From assembly GCF_028898845.1 (NCBI RefSeq), contig NZ_CP118574.1, forward strand, positions 8,171,001-8,235,000: DNA of 64,000 nt, written 5' to 3'. The DNA is from Streptomyces sp. WZ-12 (lineage in GTDB: Bacteria; Actinomycetota; Actinomycetes; Streptomycetales; Streptomycetaceae). Within the stretch, counting starts at the first letter, position 1, and every line of letters starts with the position of its first letter. Under the pieces are notes generated by a model, which saw nothing but the letters and a program-made list of their open reading frames with translations, did not search any database and was not told where the DNA came from. Positions 17,217 to 26,300 of this stretch are shown here, in pieces. A program made the position numbers and the translations under genes.

Positions 17217-18428
17217 TCAGGTTTGTGCCGCCGGTGATGTGGTGAACCGGGGGCGGTACCCGAGCAGATAGAGGGCTAGCGCGATCAGTTGGAGGGCTGC
17301 GCCGACGAGGGGGAGGGTGAAGACGCCGAAGCCGGTGAGGAGGGCGCCGCCGACGGCTCCGCCTACTGCCGTGCCCAGGTAGATCGCGCTGCTGTAGAGG
17401 GCCATTGCCTCGTTTCCGGAGTCGCCCGCGAGGGTCAACAGGCGGAGTTGGGTGGGGGGATAGGCGCCCCAGGAGGTGATGGCCCAGGCGGCGCCGAGGG
17501 CGCAGAACAGCACGGCGGGGGTGTGTCCCCAGGCGATCGCGCCCGCGAAGGCGAACAGGACCAGGGAGCAGCCGGCGAACGCCTTGGTCATGGTGGGGCG
17601 TGGTCCGGCGGAGTCGGTGAACTTGCCGCCGATGAGCGGGCCGACGAGTCCGGCGATGCCGGCGACGGCGATGATGACGGCCAGTACGCCCGAGGTGGCG
17701 CCGGCTGCCTCCCGTGCCGCCGGGGCGATGTAGGTGTAGAACATCAGGCCGCCGCTGGTGGCGACCGCCGTGCCCAAGAGGCCGGCGATGAGGGGGAGTC
17801 GGGCGAGGCTGCCCAGTCGTTGTCCGGCGGAGGAGTCCGTGGTGGCGGTGGGGACCGACGGGAGGAAGACCAGGGCGGCGGCGAGGACGAGGAGGGAGAC
17901 GCCGCCTACGAAGGTGAAGGTGGCTCGCCAGCCGTAGGCGCCGCCGATCCAGGTGCCGACGGGTACTCCGGCGATGAGGGAGGCGGTGAGTCCGGCGGAG
18001 ACGGCCGCCAGGGCCCGACCCTTGCGTTCGGGGTGGGCGAGGGTGCCCGGCGGCCAGGGTGGCGGGTGTGGCGGTGCCGGCCGCCAGTGCTGCCAGGACG
18101 CGCCAGATCAGCAGTGGGCCGTAGGAAGAGGCGGTGGCGCAGAGGAAGTTGGCGAGGGCGAAGACCGCCAGGCCGGTGGTGACGAGGGTCTTTCTGGGGA
18201 GTTTGCCGGTTGCGATGCCGAGGATGGGGGCGGAGAGGGCGTAGACGATGGAGAAGACGCTGACCAGTTGGCCGGCGACCGCCTCGCTGACCGCGAGCCC
18301 CTTGGCGGTCTCGGGGAGGATGCCGGCGACGACGTGTCCCCGGTGCCGAAGACGAAGGTGCTGGCGAGCAGGACGATCAGCCAGGGGGGCATGGCGCCGG
18401 TCTTGGGCTGTGGTGCGGTGTTGCTCAT
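17217..18428 (-). pseudogene. MFS drug transporter, at least two frameshifts
   Basis: The transporter is spread over three - frames. The start MSNTAPQPKTGAMPPWLIVL is in one frame (from 18428). It then switches near 18335 to GILPETAKGLAVSEAVAGQL and on to LIWRVLAALAAGTATPATLA in a second frame. Near 18050 it switches again to the frame that ends at 17217 (GTAVATSGGLMFYTYIAPAA, LYSSAIYLGTAVGGAVGGAL). Joined together these make a full-length 12-helix DHA1 (AraJ/CmlR-like) exporter of about 400 residues. The ATG overlaps the upstream fragment by four bases. Sequencing error is an alternative to true decay, but the upstream gene is also broken. Confidence 0.8.
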
Positions 18429-18673
18429 TCCCACGGCAACTTTCCGTAGACGAGCTCGGTGTCGATCGCGACGGCGGCGAAGAGGGCGCCGCGGTCCAGG
18501 GGCGGGCCGGAGGTAGAGGTGCCCTCGCGGCTGAGGAAGTTGTGCACCTCGTGCGCCGGTTCGTTCCTTCCCGGGCCACCGTCCAGCAGGAGCACGGAGC
18601 GTCGGGAGCGGCCCAGGGTGAGGGCGGTCTGTAGCCCTCCCGGACCGGCACCGATGACGAGGGCATCCAGCAC
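18425..18673 (-). pseudogene. thioredoxin-reductase-like FAD/NAD(P) oxidoreductase with internal deletion
   Basis: An 82-residue frame. The first 50 residues are the FAD-binding start of the family (MLDALVIGAGPGGLQTALTL, GRSRRSVLLLDGGPGRN, AHEVHNFLSREG). The last residues (LFAAVAIDTELVYGKLP) match the C-terminal helix of the same family. About 200-230 residues including the CxxC/NADPH region are absent, so the gene seems to have lost its middle while keeping both ends in frame. It cannot bind both cofactors. First gene of the decayed operon with the MFS transporter. Confidence 0.7.
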
Positions 18674-18725
18674 AGCAACCTCCAGTGTGCGCAGGCGCGG
18701 ATCGGTCGACCGCGGGGTCGATGTA

Positions 18726-18757
18726 CTTAGTCGCGACTAAACTTAGTGACGGCTAAG
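18726..18757. promoter_or_regulatory. tandem operators upstream of the decayed oxidoreductase/MFS operon
   Basis: TTAGTCGCGACTAA (18727-18740) is a perfect 14-bp palindrome. CTTAGTGACGGCTAAG (18742-18757) directly abuts it and is identical to the site at 11579-11594. They lie about 55-85 bases upstream of the oxidoreductase ATG on the - strand. Confidence 0.75.
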
Positions 18758-18851
18758 TAGAGGCGCAAGGGCGTTGCCGTGGTCGCTGCGTCTACGGGGG
18801 CGGGTGCCGGTCCGGGAGCGGGGTCAGCTCGCGGGTGCGTAGTCGCCCGTG

Positions 18852-19004
18852 ATGAGTACGGCCACCAAGCAACTGTTCGGCGCCGCCACGGTCTCGGACA
18901 TCGCGGAGCTGGTCTCCCGTCAGATCGCCCTCCGCGCCGTCATGGACACGGACGAGCCCGCACCCGCAACCGCCGAAGAGGAAACCGAAGTCGTACGCCT
19001 CTGA
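18852..19004 (+). CDS. small 50-residue protein, function unknown
   Basis: ATG at 18852 opens a 50-codon frame: MSTATKQLFGAATVSDIAEL, VSRQIALRAVMDTDEPAPAT, AEEETEVVRL, then TGA. It has a helical, slightly hydrophobic first half and an acidic tail. Support comes from sensible amino-acid composition and from a strong hairpin terminator 50 bases after the stop. There is no classic ribosome site. The family is unknown to me. Confidence 0.5.
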   Translation: MSTATKQLFGAATVSDIAELVSRQIALRAVMDTDEPAPATAEEETEVVRL

Positions 19005-19005
19005 C

Positions 19006-19052
19006 CATCCGCAACCATCCGCAACCATCGGCAATCAACGGCAATCATCGGC
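19006..19052. repeat. decanucleotide tandem repeat, about 4.7 copies
   Basis: CATCCGCAAC (19006-19015), an exact copy (19016-19025), then CATCGGCAAT, CAACGGCAAT and a partial CATCGGC. It lies between the small gene and its terminator. Confidence 0.75.
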
Positions 19053-19053
19053 G

Positions 19054-19080
19054 CCCGCCCTGCCGCCCGAGCAGGGCGGG
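19054..19080 (+). terminator. hairpin terminator after the small gene
   Basis: CCCGCCCTGC (19054-19063) pairs with GCAGGGCGGG (19071-19080) around a 7-base loop. Confidence 0.7.
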
Positions 19081-19129
19081 TGCCCCCACTCACCCCAGTC
19101 GCCCACCTCCCCCCGGATACCCTGATCCC

Positions 19130-19780
19130 GTGACCAAATCCGAGCCGACGCCCGCACCAGCCACACCGCGACGCACCCGCATGTCCGCTGCGGAGCGGCG
19201 AGCGACCATCCTCGATGCGGCCATCGAGGTCTTCGCCGAGTTGGGATACCAGCGGAGCAAGATCTCCACCATCGCCGCGCGCGTCGGCGTCAGCGAACCC
19301 GTGGTCTTCCAGAACTTCGGTTCCAAGTCGGCCCTCTTCGCCGCGGTGCTGCAACGCGCCGCCGACCAACTCGCCGACAACGCCCGGCCCGCCCTCGAAG
19401 CGGACCAGTCGGTCCTCGCCTTCCTCACCGAGCAGATGTCCCCGCAGCACCTCGAAGCGCTGCACGCCCACGGGTCCGCGGGCGTGCTGTTCTCCGACGC
19501 CATGGGGCTCACCGCCGACCCCGAGGTGGCGGCCGCGGCCCGGTCCGCCGTCCAACGCGTGGCGGAGGTCCTCGCCGACCTCATCAACAAGGGCCAACAA
19601 GCCGGCGAACTCCGCCAGGACCTCGACCCGAACACCGGCGCCTGGTGGCTCCTCTCCCTGCTCGCCGCCCACCGCTTCCGCGCCGCGGTACTGGAAGACC
19701 ACGCCGATCTGGAGGAGCAACTCGCCACGCTCTCCCTGGAAACCCTGACGGGGCCGGCCAGCAAGCGCGCGTCAGGCTGA
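19130..19780 (+). CDS. TetR-family transcriptional regulator
   Basis: A 216-residue TetR protein starting at GTG 19130. The DNA-binding domain is complete: RRATILDAAIEVFAELGYQR (helix 1-2), then SKISTIAARVGVSEPVVFQN FGSKSALF (HTH and helix 4, about residues 47-75). The C-terminal ligand-binding domain is all-helical (LADLINKGQQAGELRQDLDP, WWLLSLLAAHRFRAAVLEDH). The start lies close to a possible -10 (GATACC) with almost no leader. It is upstream of and in the same direction as the biotin locus but 300 bp away. It might bind the CTTAGT-type sites at 18726 and 11579, but no copy of that site is seen in front of its own gene. Confidence 0.9.
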   Translation: MTKSEPTPAPATPRRTRMSAAERRATILDAAIEVFAELGYQRSKISTIAARVGVSEPVVFQNFGSKSALFAAVLQRAADQLADNARPALEADQSVLAFLTEQMSPQHLEALHAHGSAGVLFSDAMGLTADPEVAAAARSAVQRVAEVLADLINKGQQAGELRQDLDPNTGAWWLLSLLAAHRFRAAVLEDHADLEEQLATLSLETLTGPASKRASG

Positions 19781-20076
19781 CTGCGGTCGCGCGGCAACCC
19801 CCCTCCTCGTGATCATCTGCTCGACCTCGTCGGAGGTGCAGGTCGGACCGCCCTCGGCGCGGACGCGGAGCGCGACCGCGAGGCCGGCGCACTCGATCGC
19901 CACCCCTCGCGCCTCGGTAGCGAGAGCGGTATCGCCCGTGCGAACGAAGACCGGGTTCGTCCGCCCGGTTCGGGGACCTCGCACCGACTCGTCCGACCTC
20001 GTGAAATCCGCGCCACACAGGGGGAGTTGGCCGATACTTGCCGTGCTCGCGTCGGCGGCGTGCCATGATCCGACCC

Positions 20077-21138
20077 ATGGACGTATTCGAGGGGCTGGCG
20101 GAGAAGGCGTTGCGGGGTGAGGCGCCCACCCGCCAGGAGGCGCTCGCCGTGTTGGCCAGCGGCGATGACGACCTGCTGGAGTTGGTGGCCGCCGCGTACC
20201 GGGTGCGGCGCCACTTCTTCGGCAAGCGCGTCAAACTGAACTTCCTGGTCAACCTCAAGAGCGGGCTCTGCCCCGAGGATTGCTCCTACTGCTCGCAGCG
20301 GATCGGGTCCAAGGCCGACATCCTGAAGTACACCTGGCTCGGGCCCGAGGCGGCGCTGGCCGCGGCCGAGGCCGGAGTGGCCCACGGCGCCAAGCGCGTC
20401 TGCCTGGTCGGCAGTGGCCGGGGGCCCACGGACGGAGACGTGGACCGGGTCGGGCGGACCATCGCGGCCTTCAAGGAGAAGCACCCCCAGGTCGAGATCT
20501 GCGCGTGCTTCGGCCTGTTGTCCGACGGCCAGGCGGAACGCATCCGCGACGCTGGGGCCGACGCCTACAGCCACAACCTCAACACCTCCGGCGAGCGCTA
20601 CGCGGACATCTGCACCACCCACACGTACGCGGACCGTGCCGCAACGGTGGAGAAGGCCAAGAAGGCCGGTCTGTCGCCGTGTTCCGGACTGATCGCGGGG
20701 ATGGGTGAGACCGACGAGGACCTGGTGGACGCCGCCTTCGCCCTGCGCGAGCTCGGCTCCGAGTCCGTGCCGGTCAACTTCCTCATCCCGTTCGACGGCA
20801 CGCCGCTGTCCGACCAGTGGAGCCTGACCCCGCAGCGCTGTCTGCGCATCCTGGCGATGGTGCGCTTCGTCCACCCCGACGTCGAGGTACGCGTCGCCGG
20901 CGGCCGGGAGATCCATCTGCGCAGCCTGCAGCCGCTCGGGCTCTACCTGGCCAACTCCCTCTTCCTCGGGGACTACCTCACCAGCGAGGGACAGGACGGC
21001 GGTGTCGACCTGCGGATGATCGAGGACGCCGGATTCGAGGTGGAGGGCGCCGAGGAGGCGACCTTGCCCAAGCACCGGAACGACACGGTCAGGCCGCGCA
21101 AGCGGGGCGCGGGTACCGACCTCGCGGCGAACGCCTGA
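20077..21138 (+). CDS. bioB: biotin synthase, probable self-resistance copy
   Basis: A 353-residue radical-SAM enzyme that inserts sulfur into dethiobiotin. The [4Fe-4S] motif CPEDCSYC (about residues 66-73) is intact. The ligands of the second, sulfur-donating cluster are all there: Cys in KRVC, Cys in CACFG, Cys in SPCSGLI and Arg in VRVAGG. The substrate/SAM motif that reads YNHNLD in E. coli BioB, and NHNLN in actinobacterial relatives I recall, reads YSHNLN here, an Asn-to-Ser change. The ATG at 20077 aligns with the usual MD-x-F/L start; ATG 20065 is possible. It is 34 bp upstream of the MFS exporter and probably cotranscribed. Next to streptavidin and a biotin transporter, it is best read as an insensitive or extra-dose target; pathway genes bioA, bioD and bioF are absent. 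Confidence 0.95.
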   Translation: MDVFEGLAEKALRGEAPTRQEALAVLASGDDDLLELVAAAYRVRRHFFGKRVKLNFLVNLKSGLCPEDCSYCSQRIGSKADILKYTWLGPEAALAAAEAGVAHGAKRVCLVGSGRGPTDGDVDRVGRTIAAFKEKHPQVEICACFGLLSDGQAERIRDAGADAYSHNLNTSGERYADICTTHTYADRAATVEKAKKAGLSPCSGLIAGMGETDEDLVDAAFALRELGSESVPVNFLIPFDGTPLSDQWSLTPQRCLRILAMVRFVHPDVEVRVAGGREIHLRSLQPLGLYLANSLFLGDYLTSEGQDGGVDLRMIEDAGFEVEGAEEATLPKHRNDTVRPRKRGAGTDLAANA

Positions 21139-21172
21139 CGGCAGCCGGTTCGACCGGGACAAGGGGGACGCG

Positions 21173-22357
21173 ATGTTCGGCAGGATCTCCACGCTCGCAC
21201 TGGGGGCCTTCGCGGTCGGCACCAGCGGGTACATCATCACCGGCGTGCTGCCGCAGTTGAGCGCCGAGCTCGCGGTGTCCGCCTCGACGGCGGGTCTGCT
21301 GACCACGTCCTTCGCGGTGGCCTACGCGATCGGCTCACCGCTGCTGGCGGTGGCCACCAGCCGCTGGGGACGGCGGCCCCTGATCGTCTGCGCGCTGCTG
21401 ATCGCCGCGCTCGGCAACGCCTTCGCGGCGCTGGCACCCGACTTCGGCTCGCTGCTGGCGGCGCGGATCCTCACGGCCGCCGGCGCGGCGGTGTTCACCC
21501 CGGCGGCCACCGTCGTCGCCGCCGAGCTGAGCGGTACCGAGCGCAGGGCGCGTGCCGCGGCGGTGGTCTTCGGCGGCATGACGATCGCGACGATCCTCGG
21601 CGTGCCCGCCGGGTCGCTGCTGGTCGGCCCACTCGGCTACCGCGGTGTGTTCGGGCTCGTCGCAGGCATGTGCGCGGCCGCGGCGGTGGCGGTGGCAGTG
21701 GCGGTGCCCGCGGTCGCGGCGCCGCCGAAGGTGACGTTGCGCGAGCGCTTCGCCGTCGCCCGGGATCCGCGGGTCCTCGCCGTCCTCGGCATCACGCTGG
21801 CCGCCAGCCTCGGAGTGTTCTCGGTCTACACCTACGCGGCCCCGGTGCTGGCCGCCACGGTCTCGGTCGCGGGGGGCACGTTGAGCCTGCTGCTGTTCGG
21901 CTACGGCATCGGGGGCGCGATCGGCAACGTGGTCGGCGGGGTGGCCGCCGACCGGTTCGGGTACCGACTGCCGCTGCTGGCGGCCGTCTGCGGCAGCGTC
22001 CTGACGCTCTCCGTCCTGTCGGTGACGGGTAACGCCGTGCTCGCCGCCGGACTGCTCTTCGTGTGGGGCGTGGCCTCCTGGGCGTTCAACCCGCCCGTGC
22101 AGCGGCGGTTGATCGAGCTGTCGCCGTCCGCCAGCGGACTGCTGCTCGCGCTCAACGCCTCGGCGCTGTATCTCGGAATCGGGCTGTCCGGAGTCGTCGG
22201 GGGAGCGGTGCTCGACCACTTCCCGGCCCGCACGGTGCCGTTGGTGGGGGCCGGGTTGTGCCTGGTCGCGGTGGTGGTGCACCTGGCGTCCAGTCATCGG
22301 TCGGCGGCGCGTACCCCTGGCGCCGCACCCGAGCCGGCGCCCGGGCAGCCGCGCTGA
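21173..22357 (+). CDS. MFS exporter of the biotin-antimetabolite locus
   Basis: A 394-residue transporter with 12 predicted helices of the DHA1 drug:H+ antiporter type (AraJ/Cmr-like). The loop 2-3 motif reads ATSRWGRRPLIV (about residues 60-71), equivalent to motif A G-x-x-x-D-R-x-G-R-R. The antiporter motif C region is GVPAGSLLVGPLGYRGVF. The second half repeats with VAADRFGYRLPLL. AAGGGGGA precedes the ATG. It directly follows bioB. It probably exports the NRPS product, or gives resistance with BioB. Confidence 0.85.
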   Translation: MFGRISTLALGAFAVGTSGYIITGVLPQLSAELAVSASTAGLLTTSFAVAYAIGSPLLAVATSRWGRRPLIVCALLIAALGNAFAALAPDFGSLLAARILTAAGAAVFTPAATVVAAELSGTERRARAAAVVFGGMTIATILGVPAGSLLVGPLGYRGVFGLVAGMCAAAAVAVAVAVPAVAAPPKVTLRERFAVARDPRVLAVLGITLAASLGVFSVYTYAAPVLAATVSVAGGTLSLLLFGYGIGGAIGNVVGGVAADRFGYRLPLLAAVCGSVLTLSVLSVTGNAVLAAGLLFVWGVASWAFNPPVQRRLIELSPSASGLLLALNASALYLGIGLSGVVGGAVLDHFPARTVPLVGAGLCLVAVVVHLASSHRSAARTPGAAPEPAPGQPR

Positions 22358-22479
22358 GGTACCGGACTCTTTCCGTCCGCGGGTGGGGGAGAGCGGTCGG
22401 CGCGTGATGTGCGCCTCAACTCCCCTTTTCGGGACGGGAGTCTGTGTAGAATCCGACTCGGCTTATAGGGGGGTGGGCC

Positions 22480-23304
22480 GTGCGGGAGTTGAGCGGTGCG
22501 ATCGGAATCGTCACCGGCGCGTCACGTGGAGTCGGCCCCGTCATCGCCGAGCGCCTGGCACGGGAAGGCGTGCGCCTTGCGCTCGTCGCGCGCTCCGAGG
22601 AAGGGCTGGCCGCAACGGCGCGGCGCCTGCGGCGCTACGGACCCGAACCGCTCACGGTGCCCGCCGACGTCTCCGACGAGGACGGGCAGAGGGACATCGT
22701 GGAAACGGTGTGCCGCGAACTGGGGCCGCCCGCTCTACTGGTCAACAACGCGGCAGTGGAACGCATCGCACGCTTCCAGGACGTGGCCGTCGAGGACATC
22801 AGGAAGATCCTCATGGTCAATCTGTTCGGCACCCAGGCACTGACCCGGCTGGTCCTGCCGCACATGCTCACGGCCGGTAGCGGCCACATCGTCAACATCG
22901 GCTCCGTCGGCGGGCGCACCGCGTACCCGTACGGCACGATCAACTCCGCGGCCAAGCACGGGCTGGTGGGATTCACCTGGTCGCTGCGGGAGGAACTGCG
23001 CGGCACGGGGGTCGGGGTGTCGGCGGTCTATCCCACCCTCGTCGCGGACGTGGGGATCTCGGCGCGCTGGTCGGCCGGGAGGCGCCCGCTGATGCTGGGT
23101 CAGGTGACCCCGCAGGCGGTGGCCGAAGCCGTGCTCAGCTGCATCCGGAAGGACCGGGTGGAGATCACCGTGTCCCCCGTGATGGAGCGGATCGCGGACG
23201 TGTTCAGCGCGGTTTCGCCGCGGCTGACCGCCTGGGTGGCCCGGAACAGCGGGGTCTATTCATATCTGCGTGATGTCGCCGCCGTCGGAAGACGCGGCGG
23301 ATAG
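22480..23304 (+). CDS. short-chain dehydrogenase/reductase with catalytic Tyr replaced
   Basis: A 274-residue classical SDR by fold. TGASRGVGPVIAERL (about residues 11-25) is the TGxxxGxG cofactor motif, DVSDEDG binds adenine and LLVNNAAVE is the NNAG motif. The active-site serine is in NIGSVGG. The position where YxxxK should stand reads NSAAK (in YGTINSAAKHGLVGF), so the catalytic Tyr is Asn while Lys is kept; a Tyr three residues earlier could substitute. GTG start after a G-run ribosome site. It sits 49 bp upstream of the NRPS, so it is likely a tailoring enzyme such as an imine (thiazoline) reductase, or a non-redox variant. Confidence 0.85.
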   Translation: MRELSGAIGIVTGASRGVGPVIAERLAREGVRLALVARSEEGLAATARRLRRYGPEPLTVPADVSDEDGQRDIVETVCRELGPPALLVNNAAVERIARFQDVAVEDIRKILMVNLFGTQALTRLVLPHMLTAGSGHIVNIGSVGGRTAYPYGTINSAAKHGLVGFTWSLREELRGTGVGVSAVYPTLVADVGISARWSAGRRPLMLGQVTPQAVAEAVLSCIRKDRVEITVSPVMERIADVFSAVSPRLTAWVARNSGVYSYLRDVAAVGRRGG

Positions 23305-23353
23305 TCCGTCGGGACGGTTGCGGCCGAAGGGCCAGAACAGGGGGAGTTCCGTC

Positions 23354-26300
23354 ATGTCTGTGCGCTCGGATTCGTACCATCCCGTCGAAAGACCCGTTAC
23401 CGAAGACGTCGCCGGCACCGGCGAGATCGACGGGATCATCGGGCAGCTCGGTGAACTGTTCGCGGAACTCGGCGAGGACAACGAGGACTTGGTCCTGCCG
23501 ACGGGTCCCGACGACCCGCTCTTCCTGGCGTCCCTGGACGCGGTGTACGCCAAGACCGCGATCGAGGCGCGCTACGGCGTCGATGTGCCGCTGGAACTGC
23601 TCTTCGGCGGCGGCACGCTGCGCGCCCTGGCCGAGGCGGTGCGCACCCTCGCGCCGGTGGGCGACGACGGCGCGGTGCCCGCGCTGGTGCCTCGGCCGGA
23701 AAAACGTTTCGAGCCCTTTCCGCTCACCGACGTCCAACAGGCGTACTGGCTGGGGGACGCGGGATTCGACCTGGGCGGCCGCTCGGCCCACTTCTACGCC
23801 GAGATCGATGTGTTCACGGCCTCCGTCGAGCGCGCGGAGTGGGCCTTCAACGAACTGATCAACCGGCACGACATGCTGCGTGCCACCGTGCTCGCCGACG
23901 GCCGGCAGCAGGTGGCGCGCCAGGTGCCCGCCTACCGCTTCCGCCATGCGGATCTGCGCGGCCTGCCCGAGGACGACCGTCGATGTCGCCTCCACGCGAC
24001 CCGTGCGGAGATGGCGGGCCAGGTCTTCGACGCGCGGACCTGGCCCCTGTACGAGATCCGCGCCCACAGCCTGGAAGCCGCTCGCCTGCGGCTCCACATC
24101 AGCATCGACCTGCTCTTCGTCGACGCGGGCAGCCTGCGTCTGTTGCTGGCCGCATGGATACGATTGATCCTCGACCCGCGGTCGCTGGGGCCGGCGCCGG
24201 AAGCGACCTTCCGTGACTACCTGTTGGCGGCCGCCGCGCAGCGCGACACGCCGGCCCACGGGCGGGCCCGTGCCTACTGGCTGGAGCGCGCCGACACCCT
24301 GCCGCCCGCCCCCGAACTGCCGCTCCAGGCCCTGCCGGACGCCGGTCTGCCGGTCTTCACCCGCAGGGAGCGGCGGCTTCCCGCACACCTGTGGCGGCGG
24401 CTGAAGGACCGGGCGAACGCCCTGGGGGTCACCCCCTCGGTGCTGTTGTGCACCGCCTACGCGGACGTACTGCGCACCTGGAGCAAGTCCCCGCGCTTCA
24501 CCGTCAACGTCACGCTTGCCGACCGTCCGCGCTGGCACCCGGACATCCCGCGGCTGATCGGCGACTTCACCAGCACGGTCCTGTTGGAATGTGATCTGAC
24601 GGAGCATCAGGACCTGGCGCTCGTGGCCGGGCGGCTCCAACAGCGGTTGCGCACGGACCTGAAGCACGCCCGATTCAGCGGCGTGGCGTTACAACGTGAG
24701 ATGGCCCGGCGGCACGGCGGCGCCCAGGCACGGATGCCCGTGGTGTTCACCAGCCTGCTCGACGAGCGGGACGGCCTGGGAGCGCTGGAGGGTGTGGTGT
24801 TCGAGGTCGGCCACGCCGTCTCCCAGACACCCCAGGTCCATCTCGACAACCAGGTTCAGTTGCGCGGCGGTGAACTGCTCGTCAGTTGGGACGCGGTGGA
24901 GGCGGCGTTCCCCGACGGCGTGCTGGACGACATGTTCGGCGCCTATCTCGACCTCGTCGAGCGCTTCGCGGAGCAGGACAGCCCCGACCCCGTCACCGTT
25001 CCCGGACGCCAACTCGAAGTGCGCCGGACCGTCAACGCCACCGAGGGGCCGAGCCCGTACGAGCTCATCCACGCCGCGCTCGACCGGCAGGCCGCCGCCC
25101 GCCCCGACGCCCCGGCCGTGATCGGCGCCGACCACACCCTGACCTTCGGTGAACTCGACCGCCGGGCCAACCAGATCGCCCACCGGCTGCGCGGGCTGGG
25201 CGCCGTGCCCAACACCCTGGTCGCCGTCGTCATGCACAAGGGATGGCAGCAGGTGGCCGCCGTCCTCGGCGTGGTGCGCGCGGGCGCGGCCTACCTGCCG
25301 GTCGACGCGGCGCTGCCCCCCGCCCGCATCGAGCGGCTGATCGCGGCCGGCAACGCCCGGATCGCCCTTGTCCAGCCCGGGGTGACGCCACCGACCGGCA
25401 CGACCGCGGTGACCGTGCCGCTCCAGCCCTGGACCGACGTGCCCGACGTGCCCCTCGACGTTCCGGACACCACCCCGGACGACCTCGCCTACGTCATCTT
25501 CACGTCCGGCTCGACCGGAGTGCCCAAGGGCGTGATGACCAGTCACCGCGCCGCGGTGAACACCCTCGACGACATCCGCGGCCGCTTCGGTGCCGGCCCC
25601 GCTGAGCGCGTCCTCGGCCTGTCGTCCCTCAGCTTCGACCTGTCCGTGTACGACGTCTTCGGAGTGCTCGGCGGGGGCGGCGCGGTGGTGCTCCCCGCGC
25701 CCGACGAGTCCCGCGATCCCGGTCGTTGGGCCGAGTTGGCCGGGACGCACGGCGTCACGCTGTGGAACACCGTCCCGGCCCTGCTGGAACTGCTCGCCGA
25801 ACACTGCGAGCGGTACGGCGCCGCGCTCCCCGCGACGCTACGGACCGTGCTGCTCAGCGGGGACTGGATACCCCTCGCGCTGCCCGGCAGGGTCCGGGCG
25901 GTCAGCGCCGGCCGACCCGAGCTGATCAGCCTCGGTGGCGCCACCGAGGCGGCCATCTGGTCCATCCACCACCCCATCGGCGACGTGGATCCGGCCTGGC
26001 GGAGCATCCCGTACGGCACACCGCTGCGGAACCAGACCTTCCATGTGTTCGGCCCCGGTCTGACCCCCAAGCCCGACCACGTGCCCGGAGAGCTCTACAT
26101 CGGCGGACTCGGCGTCGCCCGGGGCTACTGGGGCGATCCCGAGCGCACCGCCGAACGGTTCCTGCGTCACCCGCACACCGGTGAGCGCCTCTACCGCACC
26201 GGCGACCTGGGCCGGTACCTGCCCGACGGCACCGTGGAGTTCCTCGGCCGGGACGACTTCCAGGTCAAGATCGGCGGCCACCGCATCGAACTCGGCGAAA

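Noticed and set aside
19772..19984. 70-codon - frame between TetR and bioB
   Set aside because: No ribosome site or recognisable motif; kept out for lack of support.
20077..21138. BioB as part of an ordinary biotin operon
   Set aside because: No bioA, bioD, bioF or bioC nearby and it is followed by an exporter; a housekeeping role is not excluded but is less likely.
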